A stretch of DNA of 64,000 nt, from positions 1,984,001 to 2,048,000 of the forward strand of contig JAHRBC010000003.1 in NCBI GenBank assembly GCA_022702545.1. Reading direction: 5' to 3'. This document shows positions 1 to 9,733 of this stretch, one piece after another (the first letter of the stretch is position 1; each line of letters opens with the position of its first letter). Origin of the DNA: Phycomyces nitens (lineage: Eukaryota; Mucoromycota; Mucoromycetes; Mucorales; Phycomycetaceae). The translations under genes and the position numbers were made by a program. The notes below the pieces were generated by a model. It had not been told where the DNA came from. It saw only the letters and a list, made by a program, of their open reading frames with translations, and did no database searches.

Positions 1-169
1 GTCAACGTTTTCAATCACTGTTGAATTTGCTTCAAATGTAAAGGTCGGTGCCATATCTTCAAAGATTTTAATATTGGAATATATACATGTCTCTATTAAT
101 CGATAGTAGAATATAATATTTAATTCTTTAATATTTTTTAAAATAAATCAAATGACAGTTATTACGGAC

Positions 170-1665
170 TAGGTGATCAAGTAGAGGCCATGGAAATAAA
201 ATAGTATGGGAAAGCAGTTGTTGATTTTGTTGTCACGTTTCCAAAGCCTATGAATCACGTGCATATATATTGACTTGGCTATTTAATAGGAATCTAGTTG
301 ATTATTTAATAGTTTCTCTCTTTCCCACAACCCAACGGCTGCTTATAAGCATGAGAAGTAAGTAATATTCATACTGCAAACCAAGTCTTTCAAAGCATTC
401 AGATTGGCTAATGCTTATATACCATAGCCATGCGTAATGCAATTACCGTCATTAGGAGGCATTGCGGTGTCAAACATCTTTGTGAATGGCATTAGCACAG
501 CAGGTCATTCAAACAAAGTAAGACACACAATGCCAACACCAGAACTTGCAAATCGTTCAAAATGACTAATGTCTACATGTCATTGTCATTTGTATTGCCA
601 TCCTTGCAATTAGAACAGTTTGAACATCTTTCTCAACCATCGTGTCAAACTACATGAGGTCACCTCATTTCAAGTAAGTAAAGTATATAATACTTCCAAA
701 CCAGCTTATAAACTATAAGTGCTTGCCAACATACACGTGTACTTACCGTCTGTATCGTACCTTTTAGAAAAATGTCAAACTGAGAGGAAGAAAGCAGCAT
801 GAACGCGGCTTTTTAATACACTCACTGTGAGCCTATTATTGTACCCGTATTCTGTCTGACCGGCGAATATACTACATACTTTTGCAAACTGAGGCGAAAG
901 TTCTTGTATTTTACTTGTAAGTTGACAAACAGTATTTCTTCTTCTAGCCCATCAGGTACCCCAAGTAAGTGAACTAATCATTCTTCGTGTTTTTTTTTTC
1001 TACTCAAGTCGACTGGCGATCTTCCTTGGTACGGCGGCCATTCCTGTGGCGGCGTGGTTCTTCCTATGGACTGGCTTCGTGAGCCTGGTCTGTCGGCCTA
1101 AACCACGGGGTTTGCGTCCCAGCTAGCAGGAGTCGCTTCTTTCTGAACGGGCGGGTGACACTTCTCCTGAATAGTGCGGTTTGTCCACCGTCGAAGGCAC
1201 AAGTGTTGGTCACTTCAAAAAACATGCGTTGCTCGCTACACCAGCAGGTTAGCCTATCTTAATGGCGGTGCGGCCTACAAAGCTGTCGGCGTGGTTCCCC
1301 TTTGAACTGGCTTCGTGAGTCTGATCCAACGATCTAAACACGGGTTGGCCTACCTCCAAGGTCAAGTCTCTGGTGCCGAAGCAGGCTATTCCATTGGGGT
1401 AGTCCTGATCCATCAGGACCGAAATGACAGAAAAGTTGTCAGTAAGGTAAGTAACATCAAACAAATACACAAGCTTGCAAGTTATTCAAGTTTACTAATA
1501 TATGTATTTATTAGATAAATATGAGCCTATCCGGAAAATGGTAAAAGAAAAAGCATCGTGAATACAATCTTTTGACATCTTTGCTAATATATATTATTTT
1601 TACAGTAGGTCTATTCTATCTAATCGGTGGATGTGATACATACTTTCTGGAAACTCAAGCAAAAG
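170..1665 (+). repeat. Dispersed GC-rich repeat element, left copy
   Basis: This stretch is the inverse of 61205-62680 and, in part, of 60366-61129. The outer edge is sharp: both copies keep TAGGTGATCAAGTAG (170-184 here, 62666-62680 inverted there) and then diverge. About 1010-1450 is clearly richer in G and C than the AT-rich surroundings and contains a diverged internal duplication around the words GGCTTCGTGAG (about 1071 and 1310). Splice-like signals occur along the plus strand: GTAAGT at about 364, 674, 964 and 1446, and a pyrimidine-rich CTACTCAAG acceptor at about 1000-1008. No frame stays open for more than about 70 codons, and no protein family was recognised. It may be a decayed transposon or a spliced non-coding repeat; its class is unknown. 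Confidence 0.75.
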
Positions 1666-2276
1666 TTTTTTTATATATTATAAAAGTAAGTTTACAGACA
1701 ACCATTCTTCTTCGAGCATATCTAGTATTCCAAACAATTGATCCAAGGTTGTTCTCTATTTTGTTTATACTTTACTAGATCGGAGATTTACTCGGTAGTG
1801 TGGTACACTCTATTGGCTGGCATGGTTCTTCCTAGAGATTTGGGCTTTGAAACAAGGTCTTTGCCATTGAAAGTGGTCCTTGGTCCTTGGATAGAAAGAT
1901 TCGCTTCTTCTTCTTTTTTTTCCATGATTGGTTACTCTTTTTCTTATCAGTAGAATTTGCACACTTTTGGTACAGTTTCATAAAGGTTATGGATCGGATT
2001 TTTGGGTACAGACGTATCGAGTCTTACAATTGTCTTTACTTGTTTTGTTCCCTTTTGTCAAACTTGACATCACTTCATTTCCCATCAATTGATTTGTTTT
2101 AATAGTTGCCCATTATCGTTTTACTGTAAGCAGACACAAAAAAGATTGGGTCTCTCAAAGAATCATAAAGATTTTTTTGTTTTTGAAAAATAAAAGTATT
2201 ATTTTCTTCTTCTTTTTACTGATCATCAACATGAAAATATCACTTTGTATCAGAGAACATTTGTGACCAATATTAT
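1666..2276. other. Intergenic DNA, weak repeat similarity
   Basis: No gene is visible. A stretch near 1815-1850 (GGCTGGCATGGTTCTTCCT) resembles a word in the GC-rich part of the preceding element (about 1050), so this may be a more diverged extension of it. The rest is T-rich. Confidence 0.4.
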
Positions 2277-3240
2277 ATGTCTAATGAGCTCAAGTTCCGT
2301 GGAATTATGTACCTACATTTAGCTGAGATTTGTCCCACAAGGATTTCAGCAGTTGTCGAAATGAGTTTAACTGTCAAGAAGATCATTAAGAGATTCAAGG
2401 AAACTAGATCACCCCTGCCTGGAAAAAGCCCTGGACGACCGAAAATAACTGGCCAAAAGACCGAGAGGCATCTTGTGCATTGCGCCTGGAAGAATCCATT
2501 TGTCAATTACAATCAGTTGAGATTGCTTTCAAGGAAATGGAGATTCTCGTCTACAGAGCAACAGTAATCATTTTATCAAGAAACCTCGGCTCTGGTTCTT
2601 GTATTGCAGCATATAAGCCAGCTTTGATAGAAATATACAAGCAAAAAAAACTGCAATGGGCCAAGGATAATGTCAATTGGACAGATGACAAATGGAGAAG
2701 TGTAGCTTGGTCAAACGGGTTAGAGAAATGCACCAAGAAGAATATATTGTACCTGTAACAATGTGGGACAAAGGTAGTGCCATGATATAGAGCTGTTCAT
2801 GTGCAGGTGGCTTTAATTCTTTGGTCTCCATTCAAGGGACTGTAAACCAAGAGGAGTATGTCAAAACTTTGGCTCAGAACTTTTCTCCCTGAGTCAAAAG
2901 TCTGTCAGAGGAACAGGATAGGGAGTTTATACTCCAAGATAAAGTAAGTTCTCATACTGGCTCCTGTTCAAAGTAGTGGAAAGTGGGCCATGCAATCAAG
3001 GGCTTTGAGTACTGGCCTGCTCAAAGTCTTGATTTTAACCCTATTGGGCATGTCTGGTTGGTCATAAAAGACTCCATTACAGAGAAAAAGACATGCATCA
3101 ACAATGCTAACAATCTAAAGGCTTGTATTTCCAAGAAGTTGGAGCAGATTGATCCTGAATTCGGTACAAGACTTGTTGCAAGTATGCCTTATAGAATTAA
3201 GGCTGTAATTGCGGCTCATAGTGGAAACAGCCAATATTAA
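2277..3240 (+). pseudogene. Tc1/mariner transposase, degenerate
   Basis: Fragments of a Tc1/mariner DDE transposase lie in order but in different frames. 2277-2550 carries the helix-turn-helix part (MSLTVKKIIKRFKETRS, then a GRP-containing linker). About 2590-2740 carries the block ending in QWAKDNVNW and WRSVAWSNGLEK, where the usual WSDE of the first catalytic Asp reads WSNG. 2983-3240 carries the C-terminal part (SLDFNPIGHVW for the usual SPDLNPIEHLW, and the terminal MPYRIKAVIAAHSG). Frameshifts, stops and the lost Asp make it inactive. Terminal inverted repeats were not identified. Tc1 transposases are about 340 residues, and the span fits one full-length decayed copy. Confidence 0.85.
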
Positions 3241-4293
3241 ACACTATTTATTTTTATTTTTAAAATGTATACACTATTGATTGTTGGAATATAAGGCTCA
3301 AGCCTTTACAATTGACATGTAAAAAGATATTTGTTAAAGATAATGTGTATATTTTCGGGGTGAAAAGATGCTCTAATTTTACACTGACTTTTTTCCCGGG
3401 GAGTGTGTACCACATGGTATTTAAAAGAAGGTATTTGTGAGTAGCTTTGACTTTTGGTCTGTCCAGAGCCTAGGTTTCAATTCTATTGAAGATATTGAGG
3501 CTTAAATTACAGGGAAGCTTTGAAAGAAACAATATAAGAAATATTGAGATGGTAATTTACAAAACATGGGTGGAGGAAACTCTTCAAGTTTTGGAAGTTT
3601 TGGTAGCCAGTATACCAAATCGAGTTTAAGAAGTAATTGGCAAAAAAAAATGAGGATCAACCAAATATTAGGATATGTTTTATTATGTTTGTATTAAAAT
3701 GATATTCAACTGATTTTTCCCAAAATTTGGCTTTATTCTGACTATACTTTATTATGAATACTGCATAGAATAAAGAAAGGATTGACAAAATACTTGAGAA
3801 ATGAAAGATAATTAAACTGTGTCCATTGACTCTGTATATTCCAATATTAAAGACCTACAGAATACACCAAACGCATTTAAACTGGAAACACACATAAGCT
3901 TTGTTATTTCTGCTAATATCTACTCAATTGGATAAAATGTACATAATAACCAAATTTGATGTGGATATGTAACTAAAGGATAACCCTCCATAGTTAATAT
4001 TGGGCATTTCCAATCAAATATGCCAAGATAAACCCAAACACAAAGACTTGTGAAAATCCAGATCAGTTACATATATTTACTATATATATATTTTTTTTAA
4101 AAAAAAAAAGAAACTACAAAACTACGACTCCTTTCAATACTTTGGGACAATAAGGCTTAAAGATATTTGATGTTTCTGATAATGAATGGTAAACTGGGGG
4201 TTTCTCAATATGATTTTTATAACTATTCAACCACGAATAATGGTAAAAATAGAATATTGGAAAACTTTCTTTCTTTTATTTGTCCAAGCTTGC
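3241..4293. other. Intergenic DNA without recognisable gene
   Basis: AT-rich sequence downstream of the dead transposase. It holds one T-tract/A-tract palindrome (T 4091-4098, A 4099-4109). Nothing else is supported. Confidence 0.5.
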
Positions 4294-5719
4294 TTAACCC
4301 TTGTTGCCTCGGTTACCTAGAGGTTTTGTTTGAGAAAAGTGTTAGAGACTTTGCTGGAAAGTAATAGATCCTAATCGATAATTTACCCCATCCTTTTGGA
4401 TTAGCTTCTTTAAACTCGTCCCAGTTACGCTGTTTGATAGTTTCTGCATCAACAGCAGCCTCATCTTCATCATCAACTTCTTGTTTCTCTGGCTCTTTGC
4501 CACTACATATACAGCCGATCAATTAGTCCCACAAGCCAATAAATCCTTGCTCTCAAAGAATCCTTTCCAAGATGAACCTCAACAAAGCACAATAGAAACA
4601 CAGAAATTACCCTCCACTAATGATGTTGCCCTGTTCCATTTCTTGTTGCAGGTACTCGTCGATTGTCATGGTAGGAAGGTTGTGTCCAGGGCGGAAAACT
4701 TGGTCAGCCAGTTGTTGTCTCTTGTTAGTAATTACAAATGGTTGAAGAGGTCGGCCTTCTTTACTCAAGAGAGGTTTGTCACGGCCCCATGCACTGTTGA
4801 GACCTGTAGGAACACGATCATCTTCTGTTGTAGATTGACCGGGTTTCTGCATTCGAATATCTTGCATGGCTTCCATTTCCTTTACCATCATCATCTCCTG
4901 GTGGATGGCATGCAGATGTTCCAGAGACTTGAGAATATGAATATCAATCAAAGCAACCACAATCTCCCTTTCTACATCGTCGTCATCTTCTTCGGGATCC
5001 TTTGTCTGGCGTGATTCGCTCAAGAGCAGACGATCTCGTAACTGGATAAGTTTTTCCCGTGCAGCCTTTTCCCGTCGATAGCGAGCAATCTTTTCGTTGC
5101 GCTGTTGGGCAGCAGGAATTGCTCGTTTTTTGTCTTCCAAACTGGCTTCGAGATCAGCCATGTCTTGCTTTTGAATCAACTGATGTTCCTGGCATGTTGC
5201 CAAGAAACGATGGAAAGCATCCTTTTTTTTTTTGGAATTGTTTTGTTTTTAAAGAGAGTTGTTTTTACGCATTATATAATAAATATGTTTATTGATTTGT
5301 ATATAGACCTCCCATCCTTCCCTCCAAGAAATATTTACTCGAAAATAATAGAGAGAAAGACTAGCAATCAAATGATACAAAAGAATAACAAACAAGCAAA
5401 CAAAAAAAAAGAGTAATCTTACCTTTGCATCAATGAGTATCTTGCGACGGTCGCCATTAGTCTGCTTGAGAATCAATTCGCCCAAATAAGCGGGAATGAG
5501 CAGAAATCTGAGGTCGTTGGCATTAATGTCATCAAGAAACTCATTGCTACTGAAAATAGCCAGTCGCGTCACAAGTGCATCTGCTTGTTGGAGTTGCTCG
5601 ATGGCTTGAATGACTTGCTGCTGGTAAGCAGGATCTACGCTTGCAAGCTGCGTCTCTTCGAGCGAATTGAGGGTTGCCTGTGAGCGTGAAAACAGCTGGC
5701 CAAGTGAGAGTCCTTCCAT
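4294..5719 (-). CDS. TAP42: Tap42/alpha-4 (IGBP1) family PP2A regulatory protein
   Basis: Exons read 5423-5719, 4611-5221, 4387-4502 and 4294-4316, giving 348 residues (yeast Tap42 is 366). Tap42/alpha-4 binds the catalytic subunits of PP2A-type phosphatases and carries TOR signals in the cytoplasm. The N-terminal part is helical (MEGLSLGQLF... LLIPAYLGELIL), followed by the basic coiled stretch RNEKIARYRREKAAREKL near residue 145. The C-terminal part has the family motif TIDEYLQQEMEQGNI and ends in NPKGWGNRGNKG. That last motif is only complete if a 70-nt intron (4317-4386) is removed to join a 23-nt final exon. The 201-nt first intron (5222-5422) is long for this window. The start ATG at 5719 is the first in frame and begins the conserved helix. 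The identification rests on the C-terminal signature and overall order. Confidence 0.9.
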
Positions 5720-6739
5720 GATAAAGAATCGATTAATTAAATAAAAAAATAATTATTTTATGTTTTATATTTTCAGACGGAATCGACAGTGCTTGAATAT
5801 ATATGTGACCCTACATATTTGAATTTCCGGCTTAAAAGTCCATGATTCATCTTTAGATACCAACTCCTTTTATTTTCCTTGTTCTCTTTAGACTTGTAGA
5901 AATCTCATTGTCAGACTCCTCAAATAATAATAATATATAAAAAAGACCTCTCCAAGAACAAGGTCATGGTATTCAACTACTGAAAAATATGTCATGGTTG
6001 AAATTAATCAAGGAGGAATATCAATCCCTGAGATCTCGCAACTCTAGAATGTAAGAAAAAGAAAGTTCGCTATATCATACAAAAGTACAATAAAACCGAG
6101 TATATGGAAATTCCCACAGCAAGCATAAAGATTTGACCTTTTTAATGTCAAGGATAGATTGCATATTCAAAAATTCGTAAAAGAAATTGCAAACAGTCGT
6201 TGAAAGGCACAGCAAATGAAGTTGAGATGATTGCTACACTCATTTCCTAAAATACTGTAGATGTTAGTCTTGGTCGTTAAAGAGAAATCCCAACTGGGAT
6301 ATTCAATTAATGGCGAATAACCACTGTCAATAGAAAGAAATTCAGCAAAGATGAATACAAAAATTGTTCTTTAAAAATAAAGCTAAAAATCTCAATGCAA
6401 TCAAGTACAAAAAGAAGTATAGCTAGGCATTGTTAAAACGTCTTTGTCCAAATACAATAATAAACTTGATATCGTATTATATTGATATAGGTAAAGTCAA
6501 CATATTTTTAATATTGCATGAAACCTTGATAAAAATATACATCTTTATAGCTCATATAAACCACAAGCAATGAAAGAAATTTGCATACTTCCGTCTAAAG
6601 GTTTCATTAATGCTCATATGGCTCATAATAGCTGATAACTTTTTCGCATCTATTTTGGAAGTAACAACCAATCTGTTTCCACAACTTGTTTGCATGTGTA
6701 CTCCAACTACACCTTTATCCCAGTACCTAACTCATGATT
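5720..6739. other. Intergenic DNA upstream of TAP42
   Basis: About 1 kb of AT-rich DNA. It would include the TAP42 promoter just above 5720, but no specific site is recognisable. No open frame or repeat similarity was noticed. Confidence 0.5.
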
Positions 6740-8120
6740 CCTTGAAATATTGCCATTATATATATCATCTCTTTAGATTTGATCCAGGCGTGGGTCCATA
6801 AAAGTATTTCCAGCCTTGCCTTTCATAGATCTGGTTCTCGACATTCCAAATCACCATGTTCAATTGGTGATCACAACGCCATGGCCTTGTATAAAGCCTT
6901 GCCGGATTCTTGATATGCTCTTTAAAAAAAACTTCATTCTTTTTCTTGATTGGTACAGCTATTAATACTTGAATTGCATTTGTAATGGCATCTAATGTTG
7001 CGATTGGCTCATTGCGCAAAATGAGCCCTTAAACACTGAAACTATTATATTTCAAAAGAGAATGTCTTTCTTTGTATATTTCAAGTAAGAACAGTGCCAG
7101 TTTTCTTTTTATTCTGTATAGTACTTGTTTCTGTAGTATATTGCGCATAGCTTTTTATCGTAATCTTGGCTTTCAGGTAATTTTCAAAGTTGGTTTTGTT
7201 TTAATGGCTACGATGATTTTTGTAAAAAGGTAAAAAAATAATTAAACATGGAGAAAAGAGAGAATGAATATAATAACTTTGTCCAAAATATTCTAATATG
7301 CAAGATGCGCTGAATTAATCAAGGTCAAAATACAACGGCTTTGGATGTAAGAGTATTACACTCACTTATTCGATTTACTTAGGGTGAATTCTGGTATCGG
7401 ACATTTAAAATCACTATTAAAAAACGGGATATCCTGTCTGATAAAATATCAAGGTTTCAGACAGAATTACGATGAAATAAACCACTTCTCTGCTATTTTG
7501 GCAGTAAAGTCAAATAAATCATGGTGTACTATTACTATTGGTTCTTAACTATTTGGATGGTACGACTAATGACATACTGAAACAAAGCGAAAAAGGGGTA
7601 ATAAAAAAATGAACAAAAAAACAAACAAGAGGTTCATTTTGCCCATATATGTTAATAAATGAAGAGAAAATACGAGCAAGTTTTGTTTTTTTTATTACCC
7701 CTTTTTCGCTTTGTTTCAGTATGTCATTAGTCGTACCATCCAAATAGTTAAGAACCAATAGTAATAGTACACCATGATTTATTTGACTTTACTGCCAAAA
7801 TAGCAGAGAAGTGATTTATTTCATCGTAATTCTGTCTGAAACCTTGATATTTTTCAAGATAAAATATCCCGTTTTTTAATAGCGATTTTAAATGTCCGAT
7901 ACCAGAATTCACCCTAAGTAAATCAAATAAGTGAGCGTAATACTCTTACATCCAAAGCCGTTGTATTTTGACCTTGATTAATTCAACGCATTTTGCGTAC
8001 TAAAATATTTTGAATTAATTATATTTATTCTCTCTTTTCTCCATGTTTTATTATTCTTGTATTCCACAGAATCATCGTGGCCATTAAAACAAAACCAACC
8101 TTGAAGATTACTAGTTCTGG
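6740..8120. mobile_element. Foldback element with long inverted arms, copy 1
   Basis: About 7170-7590 and 7690-8120 are inverted copies of each other around a short loop (about 7600-7690). The best-matching blocks run from GTAAATCGAATAAGTG-like sequence through ATTCTGGTATCGGACATTT to ATGGTACGACTAATGACAT. Outside the left arm, 6740-7170 is shared with the second copy (30264-31470, inverted), so the mobile unit is larger than the foldback. That part holds an 84-codon minus-strand open stretch (6765-7019) without an ATG, ending in VENQIYERQGWKYFYG, which faintly recalls a dysferlin-type motif. It may be captured host exon sequence. No transposase is visible. The arms have diverged by substitutions, so the element is not recent. 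Confidence 0.75.
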
Positions 8121-8856
8121 TAATAAAAACCGATATCTCAAAATTACGCATTATGCAGACTCAACAACCAGGGTGATTCTTATGGACATATACCTTGAGT
8201 CTTTGGTGAAATTAAACTCTTTTTTTTTTAAAAAAAAAAGTTGTTTACTACAATAGTCTGTGTATGTGTGTGTGTGTCTATATATATAAAAGTATCCAAG
8301 GGAACAAAATACATTCGACCAAGAACATGTACAAAATTACGGGCCGTGTTGATCAGTAAAAAATTTAGACTTGTATTTAAAAGCCATTTAAAGTCTGTAA
8401 CGGAGTACAATAATACAATTTTACGTTCAAAATGTTACACTTCTCTACTACTTTGCATTGTCCTTTTATTGCTTTCATTTACATACGTTGAAGTTCTGCT
8501 TTGGAGTATGTCAAAAGTTCTCAAGCTCCCATCTTGTTCCAGTAATGACGAGATGTTTCATTGGCTAATCTAGAATCCAGTCATCGCAGCAATCAGAATA
8601 TAAGTAAACCTTTGGTGTGGGTAGAAAAACAAAACACCTTTCTTTTTTCTTTTTTACCCATTCATGACTTTGACATGCTAGTATTGTAAGTAATGTAGTA
8701 CTCTAATGAGCTGAATGCTACATAATTTCTGTCAATATACTTGCAATGGTTAGCAGTTTGACAAGTAAACTTTGTTTTAAAAAAAATACTTGGTCTATTC
8801 TGTTAATCTGCAAATGTCAAAAGTCAAAACATCCCATTTCGCAACTCATTGGCTCT
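8121..8856. other. Intergenic DNA, simple repeats
   Basis: Contains a T10/A10 palindrome at 8220-8239 and a short TG/TA microsatellite at about 8260-8290. No supported gene. Confidence 0.5.
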
Positions 8857-9060
8857 TTATCTAATAGTATAATACTCCCCCTGATTCTGTTTTATAAGAC
8901 GAATCTGCCCTGGACTTGATAAATCACTATCAAGTAAGCCTCTTGTAAAGATGAATGTGATGAAAATCAAAGCTGTCAAACCAAACACCGTAAAAATGGT
9001 CTGAAATCGGCCGGCAAAGAATCCTGTACTGTTGGTGACTTTTAGCTCTGGAGAGGAGGT
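8857..9060 (-). CDS. Possible C-terminal exon of a small membrane protein
   Basis: An open stretch of 67 codons ends at a TAA (8857-8859). It contains the hydrophobic run FQTIFTVFGLTALIFITFIF, long enough for one membrane helix, followed by a polar tail (SSPGQIRLIKQNQGEYY). There is no ATG. A plausible 54-nt intron with a CCTCTCCAG acceptor lies just upstream, and a second open stretch (about 9062-9165, with LHWLLPSNVGSFVLTLMK) could be the preceding exon. No family was recognised, and it could also be a decayed fragment. Confidence 0.3.
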   Translation of the reverse strand, partial: TSSPELKVTNSTGFFAGRFQTIFTVFGLTALIFITFIFTRGLLDSDLSSPGQIRLIKQNQGEYYTIR

Positions 9061-9230
9061 TCAGAATAGGTGGGAGCCAGCAGGTGATAGTGAGATACCA
9101 CCACTACTTTTCATTAAGGTCAAGACAAAAGACCCAACATTCGACGGCAACAGCCAATGGAGTTCAACGAACATCGAACCTCTGCAGTCGCCTTGAGATT
9201 AGTATCTGAGCATTGCAATGACAAAGTTAT

Positions 9231-9733
9231 CTCTTGGCAGCCAACTCAGCCTCTGAAAAAAAAGTATAAGTATCTCTTGGGTATGGCTACAATTAGGCAT
9301 GATTAGGACTTGTAACCTTTTTAATTAAAATAAATAAAACTACAGTAGGTGGATACATTTATGGGACCCAAACCAATCTTATGAACTTTGAACAATGTAA
9401 AAGTAACACCACCAAGAGAATGGGATTTGTTTATAGCAAAAAAATACATGTAAGCTGTACAAAATATCCGTTTCTCTGAATGGACAAAAGAACATGTATA
9501 GATCACAATTGCTGCCACAAGCCTTTTATTAATAAAGGTACCAGGATACTGCCGACACATTTACGCCTTTATAAACCATTAAATCCACTGCGGTCTAAAG
9601 TGATCGATAACAATAATAACAGAAATGATCCATGCATAGCTTAATGGACTGTATCCCCCACATTTTTTTAAAAAAGTTATTATTATTTGATGTTGTATTT
9701 GTACTTGTTGAATGAATTATGTACCTTTCTTAT
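9231..9733. other. Region downstream of AMP deaminase
   Basis: 3'-flanking DNA of the AMP deaminase gene. It holds a short T7/A6 palindrome at about 9663-9675 and no supported gene. Confidence 0.5.

Noticed and set aside
1249..1518. Short overlapping frames on both strands, repeated at 60594-60863 and 61358-61627
   Set aside because: They recur only because the GC-rich element is repeated, and no frame extends past about 73 codons in any copy. No protein family is recognisable.
7549..7758. A frame in the foldback loop, repeated at 30413-30634
   Set aside because: It arises from the inverted arms themselves and differs by frameshifts between copies.
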